From: an uncultured Ruminococcus sp.
GTDB taxonomy: Bacteria > Bacillota > Clostridia > Oscillospirales > Ruminococcaceae
DNA: 64,000 nt
Direction of reading: 5' to 3'
Assembly: GCA_934474025.1 (NCBI GenBank)
Contig: CAKSMF010000004.1
Coordinates: forward strand, 124,001-188,000
Of this stretch, positions 44,562-53,216 are shown piece by piece. The number at the start of each line of letters is the position of its first letter. Position 1 is the stretch's first letter. The notes under the pieces are model-generated. The model was not told the origin of the DNA. It was given only the letters and a program-made list of their open reading frames with translations, and made no database searches. A program made the translations under genes and the position numbers.

Positions 44562-45320
44562 TTATCTTTCTACTCCCAGTATTGGCTTTACTAAATTTTT
44601 GACATTCATTTTTATCAATGACATTTTGCTGTCCTCAATGTTGTATACTTCCATTTTCTTTAATTTAAGCTTATTGTGTTCAAGCCAAACGTTGAAAAGT
44701 CTTTCTGAAAGAAAACCATATATTCTGCTGTTATATGCGTCATAATCACTTATATCAATTCTCTTTTCGAGTTCAAAAAGAATTGTAAATAGCCAGTTGC
44801 AATATTCATCAAAATATTTCTTTTTAGTAATCAGCATATTAAACTGGTATAAATCCTTTGATTTTGAAACCTTAACAAAGTCTCTCTTATATTCAGGAAA
44901 GAATTCTTTTATTATCTTTCCGCACTCGTCGTAATCACGAACATTATGATATTCTGCATAGTCTTCTCTGATAGTTTTTCCTTGACGATGCATTTTATAT
45001 GGAACAATTACATCATACTTTTTAAGCAAAGATTTAGCAGTATCGTAAGAAAGGATATGCTTTAAAGGTTCTGAAGTCATTTTATCACAAAAATATCTGC
45101 GGTAATGTGTTAATCCGATTATATCATCATCAAGATTTTTCCACATATAGTATAATGCAGTAAGTTCGCAATAATTAGGGTTTTTATCTGAGATATTATC
45201 ACCATCAGAATCCACTTTATATCCAAGATTCTCATGCAAAGACGCTCCAACCTGAATAGGAATATAACCTTTCATTTTAGGTATATTGTATTTTTTGTGT
45301 GTAACAACGTAAATAGACAT
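44562..45320 (-). CDS. DUF4422 family glycosyltransferase
   Basis: 252 residues. YVVTHKKYNIPKMKGYIPIQVG, LTALYYMWKNLDDDIIGLTHYRRYF and DVIVPYKMHRQGK match the DUF4422 family, which is widespread in O-antigen and capsule clusters and predicted to be glycosyltransferases. Its specificity is not known. RBS TAGGAGAG. It lies 9 bases after the EpsG-like polymerase gene. Confidence 0.88.
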   Translation of the reverse strand: MSIYVVTHKKYNIPKMKGYIPIQVGASLHENLGYKVDSDGDNISDKNPNYCELTALYYMWKNLDDDIIGLTHYRRYFCDKMTSEPLKHILSYDTAKSLLKKYDVIVPYKMHRQGKTIREDYAEYHNVRDYDECGKIIKEFFPEYKRDFVKVSKSKDLYQFNMLITKKKYFDEYCNWLFTILFELEKRIDISDYDAYNSRIYGFLSERLFNVWLEHNKLKLKKMEVYNIEDSKMSLIKMNVKNLVKPILGVER

Positions 45321-45329
45321 TTTTCTCTC

Positions 45330-46508
45330 CTAAAACTGAATAAATTTATACGGGAATGTTTGACCATTATTTGAACGTACATATTCAAGATACCATCTTG
45401 CTATCAGTACAATAATCAGAAAAACATACATACCATATTTTAATCTTATACCTTTATAATCCAATTTATATATTTTTGGTATCATGGGAATGAATATCAG
45501 TGATGCCAAGTCAAAATAAAAAGCCATTCTAATTGCATATACATTTCCCATAAACATTACAAACGAAAAAGCAAATGAAGTAGTTATACAAGAAATAATA
45601 AATTTACTTTCTTTTTGATAGTTAATCATCTTCGGAAACGCTATATATCCCAGAACCGCTAATATCACCCAGAATACAGTTCTAATCATTCTTCCGCCGA
45701 CAACAGTTCCTTCCATGTATGTCAGGAATCGTGAAGACAAGATACCCTTTGATATAAACAAAATAAGTACCGGTTTATACAAAATCATGACAAGTGATAT
45801 TGAACAGAATAATATTATGTTGAATATATATACTTTTTCTCTTGATTTTAATTTTTCATTTGATATAATAAATATGGGTATCAATAAAAATGAGAATAGT
45901 GCAGAGTTATGACTCAAAAAAGCAACCATCAATATAAGTACCGATACTACATATTTTTTTTTCATAATGAACATATATGCAACAAATACAAAACAAACTG
46001 CTAAAAACTGTCTGAGAAGATTAAGTGTGTTATTATAAAAAATAGTATAATAACAAAACATTGCAAACGGAAGCGAAATTTTATTATTATCATTCAGAAC
46101 AAGTTTATTGTTAAACAGCGATTTTCTGTCCAATCCATTAAACATTTTGATACCAATATAAATCAAGCCTGTTTCCACAAAAGACAAAACAAAATAATAT
46201 ATTTTGGTGTCATCTGTAAATAGTCCTACTATATAGTTTAATAGTGCATACACTACGCCTATTGAACAACTTTTAGCAAACTCAATATATCTTAAAAATT
46301 TCATTCTTTGAGTATATTCAAACCAAAAGTTGCCATATACTTCTACGTCAGTACCAACAGAAGAATCTCTTAATCCTGCCAATAATGACGGCACGGTAAT
46401 AGCCAATATTGCAAAAATAACTTTCAGACATTTTTTCTTTTTTAGATACTTGCTTTCGGATAATACAAATAAACCACAGGAAATTCCAAATGTTATTAAA
46501 TAAATCAT
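45330..46508 (-). CDS. EpsG-type polysaccharide polymerase
   Basis: 392 residues with about ten hydrophobic segments. The N-terminus has LAGLRDSSVGTDVEVY, and the middle has LLRQFLAVCFVFVAYMFIMKKK then HNSALFSFLLIPIF, both typical of the EpsG family of exopolysaccharide polymerases (Wzy-like). It would link repeat units after flipping. The start codon overlaps the preceding stop by four bases (ATGA), so it is translationally coupled to the GT4 gene. Confidence 0.9.
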   Translation of the reverse strand: MIYLITFGISCGLFVLSESKYLKKKKCLKVIFAILAITVPSLLAGLRDSSVGTDVEVYGNFWFEYTQRMKFLRYIEFAKSCSIGVVYALLNYIVGLFTDDTKIYYFVLSFVETGLIYIGIKMFNGLDRKSLFNNKLVLNDNNKISLPFAMFCYYTIFYNNTLNLLRQFLAVCFVFVAYMFIMKKKYVVSVLILMVAFLSHNSALFSFLLIPIFIISNEKLKSREKVYIFNIILFCSISLVMILYKPVLILFISKGILSSRFLTYMEGTVVGGRMIRTVFWVILAVLGYIAFPKMINYQKESKFIISCITTSFAFSFVMFMGNVYAIRMAFYFDLASLIFIPMIPKIYKLDYKGIRLKYGMYVFLIIVLIARWYLEYVRSNNGQTFPYKFIQF

Positions 46509-47605
46509 TTTGACTTTCCTTTACAATAAAATTTTTCAAGTTCCAATGTTGATTTTTCAATATCATAACCATGATTTCTGATTTCTGTTTCAACATTTCT
46601 TCTATTGAATTTCGGAACAAGTTCCAAACAATGCTTTGCCCATACATCAGCTGATGAATTAAGGGATTCAAATTCCGTTGAATTTAAAAGCTTAATGCCT
46701 TTATCAACAGTATCAGATATAAGCAATGGCAAAGATGATGCCTGTGCTTCAACTGCTGCAATAGGAAGTCCCTCATATAATGAAGGCATAAGAAAAATAT
46801 CCATACCTTGCAATAATTCGTTTATATCAGAACGATTTCCAAGGAAAACAACATTCTTTTTTATTCCGAAATCATTAACTTTTTTCTTTATTGCATTTTC
46901 AAGTTCACCTTTTCCGATAATAAAAAGTTTTGCATCTGGTCGGATTTTCAATAAAGAATTCATTATTTCAATCAAAAACAAAGGATTTTTCTGTTCACTC
47001 AGTCTGCCGACATTGCAAACTGCCAGTGTACTATCCGAAAGACTAAGTTCATTTCTCACTTTATTTCGTAATTCCGGATTGAATGAAAATCTTTTTAATT
47101 CAATACCGTTTTTCAGAAGCATATATGAATGGTTATTTTTTCCGAACATCCACTCCCCTGCCTGTTCAGAACACGCAATTTTTCCGATATTTTTATCAAG
47201 TAATATCTTTCTGAAAAACTCATGCAACACATGGGCAGAAGAATTTGCAGTAGGGTGAGTATTATGGGAATGTACAATAATCTGAGGAATTTTCTTCAAC
47301 TTACAAATTATTAAGGCTATAGGGTCAGAAAGTGAATTTTTGTTTATATGTACTATGTCATATTTTCTTGAATCAATAGTTTTCCATAAGTTTACTATAT
47401 ACTTAATAACGCCGGATTTCAATGGTGGTATATGTTTGATTTTAATTTTTTCAGCGATTAAGTCATTTTCTATTGAACATTTAGAACAGTCCGCAAGAAC
47501 GGTAATATTATACTTCTTTTTATCAAGATGTTTACAAGTATTCAATATAAAAGTTTCAATTCCGCCTTTTGATGCTGTTGCTTCAATAAACAATATTTTT
47601 TTCAC
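46505..47605 (-). CDS. family 4 glycosyltransferase
   Basis: 366 residues from GTG 47605 (RBS AAGGAGTAA). GT-B fold: N-terminal ATASKGGIETFILNTCKHL, VHSHNTHPTANSSAH, VGRLSEQKNPLFLIEIM, and the nucleotide-sugar site MPSLYEGLPIAAVEAQASSLP with the EGLP and E-x7-E pattern of retaining GT4 enzymes. It adds one sugar to the repeat unit. Repeat copy D lies between it and the upstream GT8 gene. Confidence 0.93.
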   Translation of the reverse strand: MKKILFIEATASKGGIETFILNTCKHLDKKKYNITVLADCSKCSIENDLIAEKIKIKHIPPLKSGVIKYIVNLWKTIDSRKYDIVHINKNSLSDPIALIICKLKKIPQIIVHSHNTHPTANSSAHVLHEFFRKILLDKNIGKIACSEQAGEWMFGKNNHSYMLLKNGIELKRFSFNPELRNKVRNELSLSDSTLAVCNVGRLSEQKNPLFLIEIMNSLLKIRPDAKLFIIGKGELENAIKKKVNDFGIKKNVVFLGNRSDINELLQGMDIFLMPSLYEGLPIAAVEAQASSLPLLISDTVDKGIKLLNSTEFESLNSSADVWAKHCLELVPKFNRRNVETEIRNHGYDIEKSTLELEKFYCKGKSK

Positions 47606-47618
47606 ACTATTACTCCTT

Positions 47619-47735
47619 GTTTGTTTACTTCAATCCACAGTGGCAATTTCACAAAGACTGACAAATACGTGTATGTCTGACTGTGATTTGCCTCATGTCA
47701 GTGAGGGATAACGATTTATATCCAATTTAATGGTA
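47619..47735 (-). repeat. intercistronic repeat, copy D
   Basis: About 117 bp on the minus strand, with GATATAAATCGTTATCCC, CACTGACATGAGGCAAATCA, CAGTCAGACATACACG, TTTGTGAAATTGCC and ACTGTGGATTGAAGTAAACA, ending directly before the RBS AAGGAG of the GT4 gene. The first hairpin half is degraded. Confidence 0.72.
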
Positions 47736-47746
47736 TATTTATAAAA

Positions 47747-48757
47747 TTATCGTTTCAGGCTGTAAATAAAAGGTCTTCCATAAGCCTGAAGCAAACCGGA
47801 AAATCTTATCATAACATTTCTGGACATTTTCTTTGAAATTGAAATATATGCACCTTTTAAACCGCTTTCTTTTTTCTTTTCCCACATCGGAGAATCTGCC
47901 CACGGACTCATTTTTTTATATTCAGTCCACTTTGAAGCATATTTATGTTTACAGCCATTATACCAAGGTCTTACACTTGTAAAGCTTGTGGTATAGTGAA
48001 TAAGTACAGGTTCATTTACAGCCTCTTGAATTTCCTTTTTAGTATAAAAATCAACAGGCTTTCTGTATACAAGTATTTCATCATAGGAAAAATCATAAAA
48101 TATAGTAACAGAATTGAATTTAGGGTGAAAAACAAATGTATCCTTTGAGAGAACAGCATTTAAAGCTCCTTGGTCACCCTGCTGAATGTTTCCATGCTTG
48201 CTTTTTATGAATTTAAGTAATTTTTTTTCGATATTATTATCATGCCATTTTTTCATATCAATCAGCATTACACCCGAATTAAACATTATGTCATTAGGTT
48301 TAAGATTGATGTTTTTTCTGTATTGCTTGCTGAATGCGTCCTTTAATGCAGATATAGTTTTACCATGCATATCAATTTGCCATAATTCCAAAATGGATTT
48401 ATTTATAATTATATCACAATCAAGATAAATAACTCTTTCAAGAGTCTTCGGCAACACCGATGATATAAACAATCGTGCATACTGGCTTAATGAACCTCTG
48501 TCAAGATTAACTTTCATAGAAAGCACTTTACTGATATCAGTTGCTTTTATAAACTGAATATCAGACCTTTTGTATTTCTTTGAAAGTGACATCAGTTTTC
48601 TTTTGTTATCTGAATTTATTCCGCTGTCGAGTACATAAACTTTTATATCTTCGGCATTTTTACTGTTTTCATACAGTGAAACAAGTGAAACACCTAAAAT
48701 TTCTGCAAATTTGTCATCAGATGCATAAACAATATGCACAATATTTTTATCAAACAT
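47747..48757 (-). CDS. family 8 glycosyltransferase
   Basis: 336 residues. GT8 motifs: HIVYASDDKFAEILGVSLVS at the start, RVIYLDCDIIINKSILELW with the metal-binding DxD, MFNSGVMLIDMKKW, and GDQGALNAVL. It transfers glucose or galactose with retention of configuration. It is the first gene after the operon promoter (48844-48872), so it heads the exopolysaccharide operon in this window. No membrane-bound priming sugar-phosphate transferase is encoded in the operon as seen here. Confidence 0.93.
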   Translation of the reverse strand: MFDKNIVHIVYASDDKFAEILGVSLVSLYENSKNAEDIKVYVLDSGINSDNKRKLMSLSKKYKRSDIQFIKATDISKVLSMKVNLDRGSLSQYARLFISSVLPKTLERVIYLDCDIIINKSILELWQIDMHGKTISALKDAFSKQYRKNINLKPNDIMFNSGVMLIDMKKWHDNNIEKKLLKFIKSKHGNIQQGDQGALNAVLSKDTFVFHPKFNSVTIFYDFSYDEILVYRKPVDFYTKKEIQEAVNEPVLIHYTTSFTSVRPWYNGCKHKYASKWTEYKKMSPWADSPMWEKKKESGLKGAYISISKKMSRNVMIRFSGLLQAYGRPFIYSLKR

Positions 48758-48843
48758 TATACCATTCCTAACTAAATGCGATTTGTTTTGTGTATATTTT
48801 TTTGTAAATCATCAATTATATTCTATATTATGTATACTTATTC

Positions 48844-48872
48844 AGCATACCACATTAAATAATATTTGTCAA
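48844..48872 (-). promoter_or_regulatory. sigma-A promoter of the exopolysaccharide operon
   Basis: On the minus strand: TTGACA (48872-48867), 17-base spacer and TATGCT (48849-48844). It probably drives all 14 genes down to glf; no strong terminator was seen inside. Confidence 0.78.
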
Positions 48873-48999
48873 GTATTTTTATACGAACAGAATCTCATTT
48901 CCTTTCTATGTCAGTGTTTTTTTATATGTGGTAAACTCGGCGTTTATCGGACTTTTCTATTCACGATTACCGCCGGCTGTTCCAACTGGTAAATAATGC

Positions 49000-49028
49000 T
49001 TGACATAAATATATTTTTTTGTTATACT
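49000..49028 (+). promoter_or_regulatory. sigma-A promoter for pfp
   Basis: TTGACA (49000-49005), 17-base spacer and TATACT (49023-49028), 33 bases before the start. Confidence 0.8.
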
Positions 49029-49061
49029 GATTATAGATTACAATACGGAGGGTAAAAAATT

Positions 49062-50279
49062 ATGATGAACATAGCAGTTGCACAGTCCGGCGGACCTACC
49101 TGTGCAATAAACGCTTCACTTGTGGGAGTTTTCAGAGAATCACTCAAAGAATCATCAATTGACGCTATATTTGGTTCGATAAATGGTATAGAGGGCATTA
49201 TTGAAAATCACCTTGTTGACCTTAAATCAATGATTACAACTAATGATGAAATTGAACTCCTTAAACAAACCCCGTCAACAGTACTTGGTTCGTGTAGATA
49301 TAAACTTCCTGACTGGCGTGAAAATGAGGATATTTACAAAAAAATTGTGGCTACTCTTAAACAGCGTAATATAGGAGCTTTTTTTTACATAGGCGGTAAC
49401 GATTCTATGGACACTGTAAACAAGCTTTCTGAATATTTTGCTACAATAGACCTTGATGTTAAAATAATTGGTATTCCGAAAACTATCGACAATGATTTAT
49501 GCGTGACAGACCATACCCCCGGATTTGGTTCTGCTGCAAAATATGTTGCAACTACAATGCACGAAATAACAAGAGACAGTACAGTTTATAGTATGCCGTC
49601 CGTAACAGTCGTTGAAGTAATGGGACGTCATGCAGGTTGGCTTACTGCGTCAAGTGCTGTTCTTCATGCAATGGGTGAAACTGCTCCGCACCTTGTTTAT
49701 GTACCGGAAACAGATTTTTCACTTGAAAGATTTCTTAAAGATGTAAAACAGGAAATGTCCAAACATAAGGCTGTAATAGTTGCTGTATCCGAGGGAATAG
49801 AAGTTCCGGAAGGCGTACAGTCAGGCGTTGTTGATAATTTCGGTCACAAATATCTTTCAGGAATAGGAAAATATCTTGAAGACGTTATACGCAGTGAAAT
49901 AGGCTGTAAAGTGCGTTCAGTAGAACTCAACGTTATGCAGAGATGTTCTTCACACCTTGCCTCTAAAACGGATATTGACGAAGCTGAATACATTGGTGCA
50001 GAGGGTGTTAAATGTGCTTTGAGCGGACAAACTGGTAAAGTTATGGTATTCCACCGAGTTTGCGATATGCCATATACTATTGTTATTGGTACGGCTGAAG
50101 CTTATGAAATCGCCAACAATGAAAAGAAACTCCCGAAAGAATACATAAATTCTGCCGGAAACAATATAAGAGATTGTGCTTTATCTTACTTCCTGCCTCT
50201 TATTCAAGGCGAACTTAATCCGATTATGTCACAGGGCATTCCTAAACACTTTGCTATTCATGAATCAGTGCTTAAATAA
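49062..50279 (+). CDS. pfp: pyrophosphate-type 6-phosphofructokinase
   Basis: 405 residues. PFK fold: AVAQSGGPTCAINASLVG, YIGGNDSMDT, GIPKTIDNDL, TPGFGSAAKYVA and VVEVMGRHAGWL. Two positions point to pyrophosphate as phosphoryl donor: the Asp in GGNDS, where ATP enzymes have Gly (GGDGS), and the Lys in PKTIDND, where ATP enzymes have Gly (PGTIDND). It makes fructose-1,6-bisphosphate reversibly. RBS CGGAGGG; ATG 49062 or 49065. Its last 20 bases overlap the start of the next gene. Confidence 0.9.
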   Translation: MMNIAVAQSGGPTCAINASLVGVFRESLKESSIDAIFGSINGIEGIIENHLVDLKSMITTNDEIELLKQTPSTVLGSCRYKLPDWRENEDIYKKIVATLKQRNIGAFFYIGGNDSMDTVNKLSEYFATIDLDVKIIGIPKTIDNDLCVTDHTPGFGSAAKYVATTMHEITRDSTVYSMPSVTVVEVMGRHAGWLTASSAVLHAMGETAPHLVYVPETDFSLERFLKDVKQEMSKHKAVIVAVSEGIEVPEGVQSGVVDNFGHKYLSGIGKYLEDVIRSEIGCKVRSVELNVMQRCSSHLASKTDIDEAEYIGAEGVKCALSGQTGKVMVFHRVCDMPYTIVIGTAEAYEIANNEKKLPKEYINSAGNNIRDCALSYFLPLIQGELNPIMSQGIPKHFAIHESVLK

Positions 50280-51042
50280 CAATGAAAAACGTTGGTTAAA
50301 ATACTATATAGGCGATATCTCAGGAAGCGACAATTTTTGGTCAGAACCTAAAGCCTATCTTGTACTTAATTCAATGTTTTACGACGGAATAGAAACAGAA
50401 AAATCACGTACCGCTGAGGGGAAATTCTTAAATCCGTCCATTCTTGATGATGTTGAAAGACTGCTTGATTTTTATGATAATATGTTTTCGGCATTCAACA
50501 AAAGTCATACAGGCAAGGATATTATTACTTACCGTGTAGAACGTTATAGTGATTTTCTGCCTATATTGAATAACAATTCTACTATCTCATTCACATCAAC
50601 ATCAATAAACGGTTTTCTTAATGCTTATCGTGACAGGAAAAAAATTACTTTAATCAAATTTTTCATACCTGAAAGCGTTTCCTGTATCAACGTTGCCGAG
50701 GCGTTGGATTTTTACGCAAAGCCCGAAGAAGCAGAAATATTATTACCACCTTTCATGTATCTTGACCTTATGCAGAAAGTTCCGACAGAAAAGGAAATGA
50801 AAATAACCGATTCTGACGGAAAAAGTCCGGAAAATACCTGTATAGCGGTTTGTAACTGCTGGAACAATATTAGCGAACGCACCAGAAGTTTTGATACATA
50901 CGGTTCAAAAGCGGGTCAACGAGTATATAATGCTCTTAATAATGGCAAAAATCCAATTCCGGAAGATATAGAAATATATACCGAATGGAAAAAAGATTTT
51001 CGTCAAATATACAAACTTACATACAAAAACTGCTGTACATAA
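50260..51042 (+). CDS. probable mono-ADP-ribosyltransferase (R-S-E type)
   Basis: 260 residues from ATG 50260, which overlaps the end of pfp by 20 bases; there is no clear RBS, so coupled translation is likely. An earlier in-frame GTG (50176) lies deeper in pfp and is less likely. The middle shows the order of motifs of R-S-E ADP-ribosyltransferases: Arg in ITYRVERY, FTSTS as the S-T-S motif, and KPEEAEILLPPF as the ExE-type ARTT loop followed by the usual LLPP. No signal peptide or membrane span is seen, so it should act in the cytoplasm. The first 80 residues and the last 50 are of unknown fold. The target is unknown. Confidence 0.62.
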   Translation: MNQCLNNNEKRWLKYYIGDISGSDNFWSEPKAYLVLNSMFYDGIETEKSRTAEGKFLNPSILDDVERLLDFYDNMFSAFNKSHTGKDIITYRVERYSDFLPILNNNSTISFTSTSINGFLNAYRDRKKITLIKFFIPESVSCINVAEALDFYAKPEEAEILLPPFMYLDLMQKVPTEKEMKITDSDGKSPENTCIAVCNCWNNISERTRSFDTYGSKAGQRVYNALNNGKNPIPEDIEIYTEWKKDFRQIYKLTYKNCCT

Positions 51043-51063
51043 ATATACAGCAGTTCTTTTTTA
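51028..51063. terminator. bidirectional terminator overlapping the ADP-ribosyltransferase stop
   Basis: Perfect stem AACTGCTGTA/TACAGCAGTT with a short loop and T-runs on both strands. The stop codon of the plus-strand gene lies in the loop region. It also ends the convergent gene at 51061. Confidence 0.85.
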
Positions 51064-51948
51064 TTTGGATAAATCTTCAATAATTTTTTCAAGAATAGGA
51101 AAATCTCTGTCATAAGTAGCTTGCATTTCTTCCTCATCAGAATAAAGCAAATTACGAGGTTTTCTTATTCCTATGTATAAATCGTTTGTAATTTCTTCAG
51201 GGTCTATGCCTATTCTTTCGGCAAATTCGGTATTTTTAAGGAAAAATCCATAACTTCTCACCTGAATATTATCAGGATATATTTCCGACAGGTTAACAAG
51301 AGTGTTTTCGGGGTCAAGCACTGGATTTATATTTGAACCTCCAACCACTATTACGGCATCAGCGGACTGCATTTCAGTAGTAAGTTTTGTTTCATTGCCT
51401 GTCTGGTAGTTACTATAGGAATTATCAGAATATGGAATATAATACGTTGAAACCTTTACTTCACCGTTTCCGTTGAAATCTTCTGCAAAAGTTTCAAGAT
51501 AATCTTCAAATTGTGCAGAATTTCCGATAGCATCGTTATCGCATAAAACTAAAACAATCATATCGGGATTCGGACGCATAATATAAGTATATGCAAGATA
51601 ACTTGCAAGGGCTACAAAAAATACAGCAAGAAAAAGCCACCATTTATTATGATAAAAAAAGTTGGTTATTTTTTTACAGAAAGAAAGCTTTATTTCTTCT
51701 GGGTGTTCTTCATGAATAGTTTCGCTTTCTTCGATTACGCCCTGTTTCAGACGCATAAGTTCGATACGTTCTTCACGAATTTTCTTGTCATATTCTTCTT
51801 GTTTCTGACGTTGACGGAGTTCTGCCTGCTTACGCATTTCCATTTCCTGCTTTTCACGCATTTCCTTTGCAGACTGAAAAACACTTTTCTTGACATTTAT
51901 TTTTTCTGAATCGTCATTTTCAGAAACATTTTTATTATCCTTCTGCAT
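51061..51948 (-). CDS. membrane-anchored coiled-coil protein of unknown function
   Basis: 295 residues. A Lys/Glu/Gln-rich coiled coil (about 20-75: SAKEMREKQEMEMRKQAELR and onward), one transmembrane span (about 96-115), then an outer domain of about 180 residues with alternating strands (IVLVLCDNDA, KVSTYYIPYS, ADAVIVVGGSN). I do not recognise the family. RBS CGGAGG. Its promoter (51979-52007) lies in the 79-bp repeat and overlaps a duplicated fragment of the agcS 3' end. Confidence 0.7.
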   Translation of the reverse strand: MQKDNKNVSENDDSEKINVKKSVFQSAKEMREKQEMEMRKQAELRQRQKQEEYDKKIREERIELMRLKQGVIEESETIHEEHPEEIKLSFCKKITNFFYHNKWWLFLAVFFVALASYLAYTYIMRPNPDMIVLVLCDNDAIGNSAQFEDYLETFAEDFNGNGEVKVSTYYIPYSDNSYSNYQTGNETKLTTEMQSADAVIVVGGSNINPVLDPENTLVNLSEIYPDNIQVRSYGFFLKNTEFAERIGIDPEEITNDLYIGIRKPRNLLYSDEEEMQATYDRDFPILEKIIEDLSK

Positions 51949-52019
51949 AATTCCTCCGATTTTTTGTAAAGTAATACTATTATAACAAAACTACTTTACA
52001 TTGTCAAGTTTTTTGTGGC
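51941..52019 (-). repeat. 79-bp direct repeat, copy 1, with promoter
   Basis: Identical to 53217-53295 except for one base. Read on the minus strand it contains the last codons of agcS (HKKLDNVK and stop), a complete promoter TTGACA-17-TATAAT (52007-51979), a TGTAAAGTA/TACTTTACA inverted repeat around the -10 box, and the RBS and ATG of the following gene. Here the agcS codons are a displaced fragment. Confidence 0.92.
51979..52007 (-). promoter_or_regulatory. sigma-A promoter within repeat copy 1
   Basis: On the minus strand: TTGACA (52007-52002), 17-base spacer and TATAAT (51984-51979). The 9-bp inverted repeat TGTAAAGTA/TACTTTACA (51992-52000 and 51965-51973) spans the -10 box and could be an operator. 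Confidence 0.8.
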
Positions 52020-52020
52020 T

Positions 52021-53133
52021 TTAAAAACTTTTCAAAGAATATGCAATTTCTTCAATTTCATCTTTACTTAAAATCTCACCTAAAAATTTTTTTGAAATTT
52101 TAATTTTTCTATATCTCTTATAGATTTCATCAAGAAATAAATTAAGACTTTTTGTATCAACACTTTCAAATCTATACTTTGGAGGAAATAATCTTAAAAC
52201 ATAGTCATATCTTTCTTCTATTAATTTTTCAGCATAGCGTTTTCGTAATTGTGAATTAGTACAATTAGCAAATTCAATATCATTTAATACTTCATTTATA
52301 AACTGATATTTCATTTCTTTCTTTTTTTGTTTTTTTATCTCATCAATATGTGCCATATTATATCGCACTTCTTCAAATGCTTTACTCAAATCTTTTCTAT
52401 CTTCTTCATTTTTTATATAAATGCCTATTAGAAACCAATCTTTTTCGAGTATTGCATCTAATTTATTATTCTGGATAAAGTCAATTATTTCACACTCAGG
52501 ACATAAATTAGAAGCTTCAGAATATTCATTATAATTTAAAATAAACTCGGCAGTAAATAGTAATTTTGGCTTATATTCCAATATAGTTATATATCTTATT
52601 CCGTTACTATAAGCTAATAATTGAACTGTACCAATTTCTTCATCACATTGTATATTATTTGATATAAATTCATTCCATTCAGTCACAAAACAATTTCGTA
52701 CATCTTGACGCACATTGTCCACTAAATCCAAAATTTCTTTTCTGTAATATTCCTCTATTTCTTCCTCATCAAATATGTATTCTTCGTCAAAATCTTCTGG
52801 TAGGTCTTCATCATTAGAATACTTGTCCATATCAATTAATTTTATACCATTTACATCATAATCATAATATTGCTGTATATCCTCTTTTGTTTCCTCTACT
52901 TCTTTTTTTAAAAGGCACATTTCTTGAGTAAAAGTATCTTTTTTAATAAATACAGTATTAATCTTTTCTTTTTTGCACAATTCAATAAAATTATCGTATT
53001 TCAAAAGGCACTCGATGTTTGGCATATCATTTACTTCATAAATAAATTCAAATCCCTCCGCTTCAAGTGATTCTTTGTTAGGAAGTGGAATATCTTCCTC
53101 TTCAGACTTTATAAACTTTTCTATAAAAAACAT
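52021..53133 (-). CDS. orphan acidic protein of unknown function between direct repeats
   Basis: 370 residues from ATG 53133 (RBS AAGGGGGA; the ATG at 53154 lies before that RBS). The protein is strongly acidic in the first 160 residues (an EEEDIPLPNKE stretch, then DEDLPEDFDEEYIFDEEEIE) and basic toward the end (a KKQKKKEMKYQF stretch). No signal peptide or membrane span. I do not recognise a family. The gene is more AT-rich than agcS and lysS next to it and lies exactly between two near-identical 79-bp repeats, so it appears to have been inserted recently into the agcS-51061 gap. Confidence 0.65.
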   Translation of the reverse strand: MFFIEKFIKSEEEDIPLPNKESLEAEGFEFIYEVNDMPNIECLLKYDNFIELCKKEKINTVFIKKDTFTQEMCLLKKEVEETKEDIQQYYDYDVNGIKLIDMDKYSNDEDLPEDFDEEYIFDEEEIEEYYRKEILDLVDNVRQDVRNCFVTEWNEFISNNIQCDEEIGTVQLLAYSNGIRYITILEYKPKLLFTAEFILNYNEYSEASNLCPECEIIDFIQNNKLDAILEKDWFLIGIYIKNEEDRKDLSKAFEEVRYNMAHIDEIKKQKKKEMKYQFINEVLNDIEFANCTNSQLRKRYAEKLIEERYDYVLRLFPPKYRFESVDTKSLNLFLDEIYKRYRKIKISKKFLGEILSKDEIEEIAYSLKSF

Positions 53134-53216
53134 ATAAAAATTCCCCCTTAACATACCGATTTTTCATATTTTTGTTAATGTCAAATTAACTAAAATTACC
53201 ATATCATTCATTATTT

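Larger units (their letters stand above)
48758..49061. other. 304-bp divergent regulatory region
   Basis: No gene. It holds the promoter of the exopolysaccharide operon on the minus strand, the pfp promoter on the plus strand, and the 24-base stretch (about 48973-48996) that resembles the amidase leader at 32564-32587. Confidence 0.75.

Noticed and set aside
46605..47258. 217-residue open frame on the plus strand inside the GT4 gene
   Set aside because: It is the reverse frame of a clear glycosyltransferase gene; its composition follows the codon pattern of the sense gene.
42079..47735. CRISPR array or transposon ends suggested by repeated sequence in the exopolysaccharide operon
   Set aside because: Copies are kilobases apart with no regular spacers, no transposase and no cas genes.
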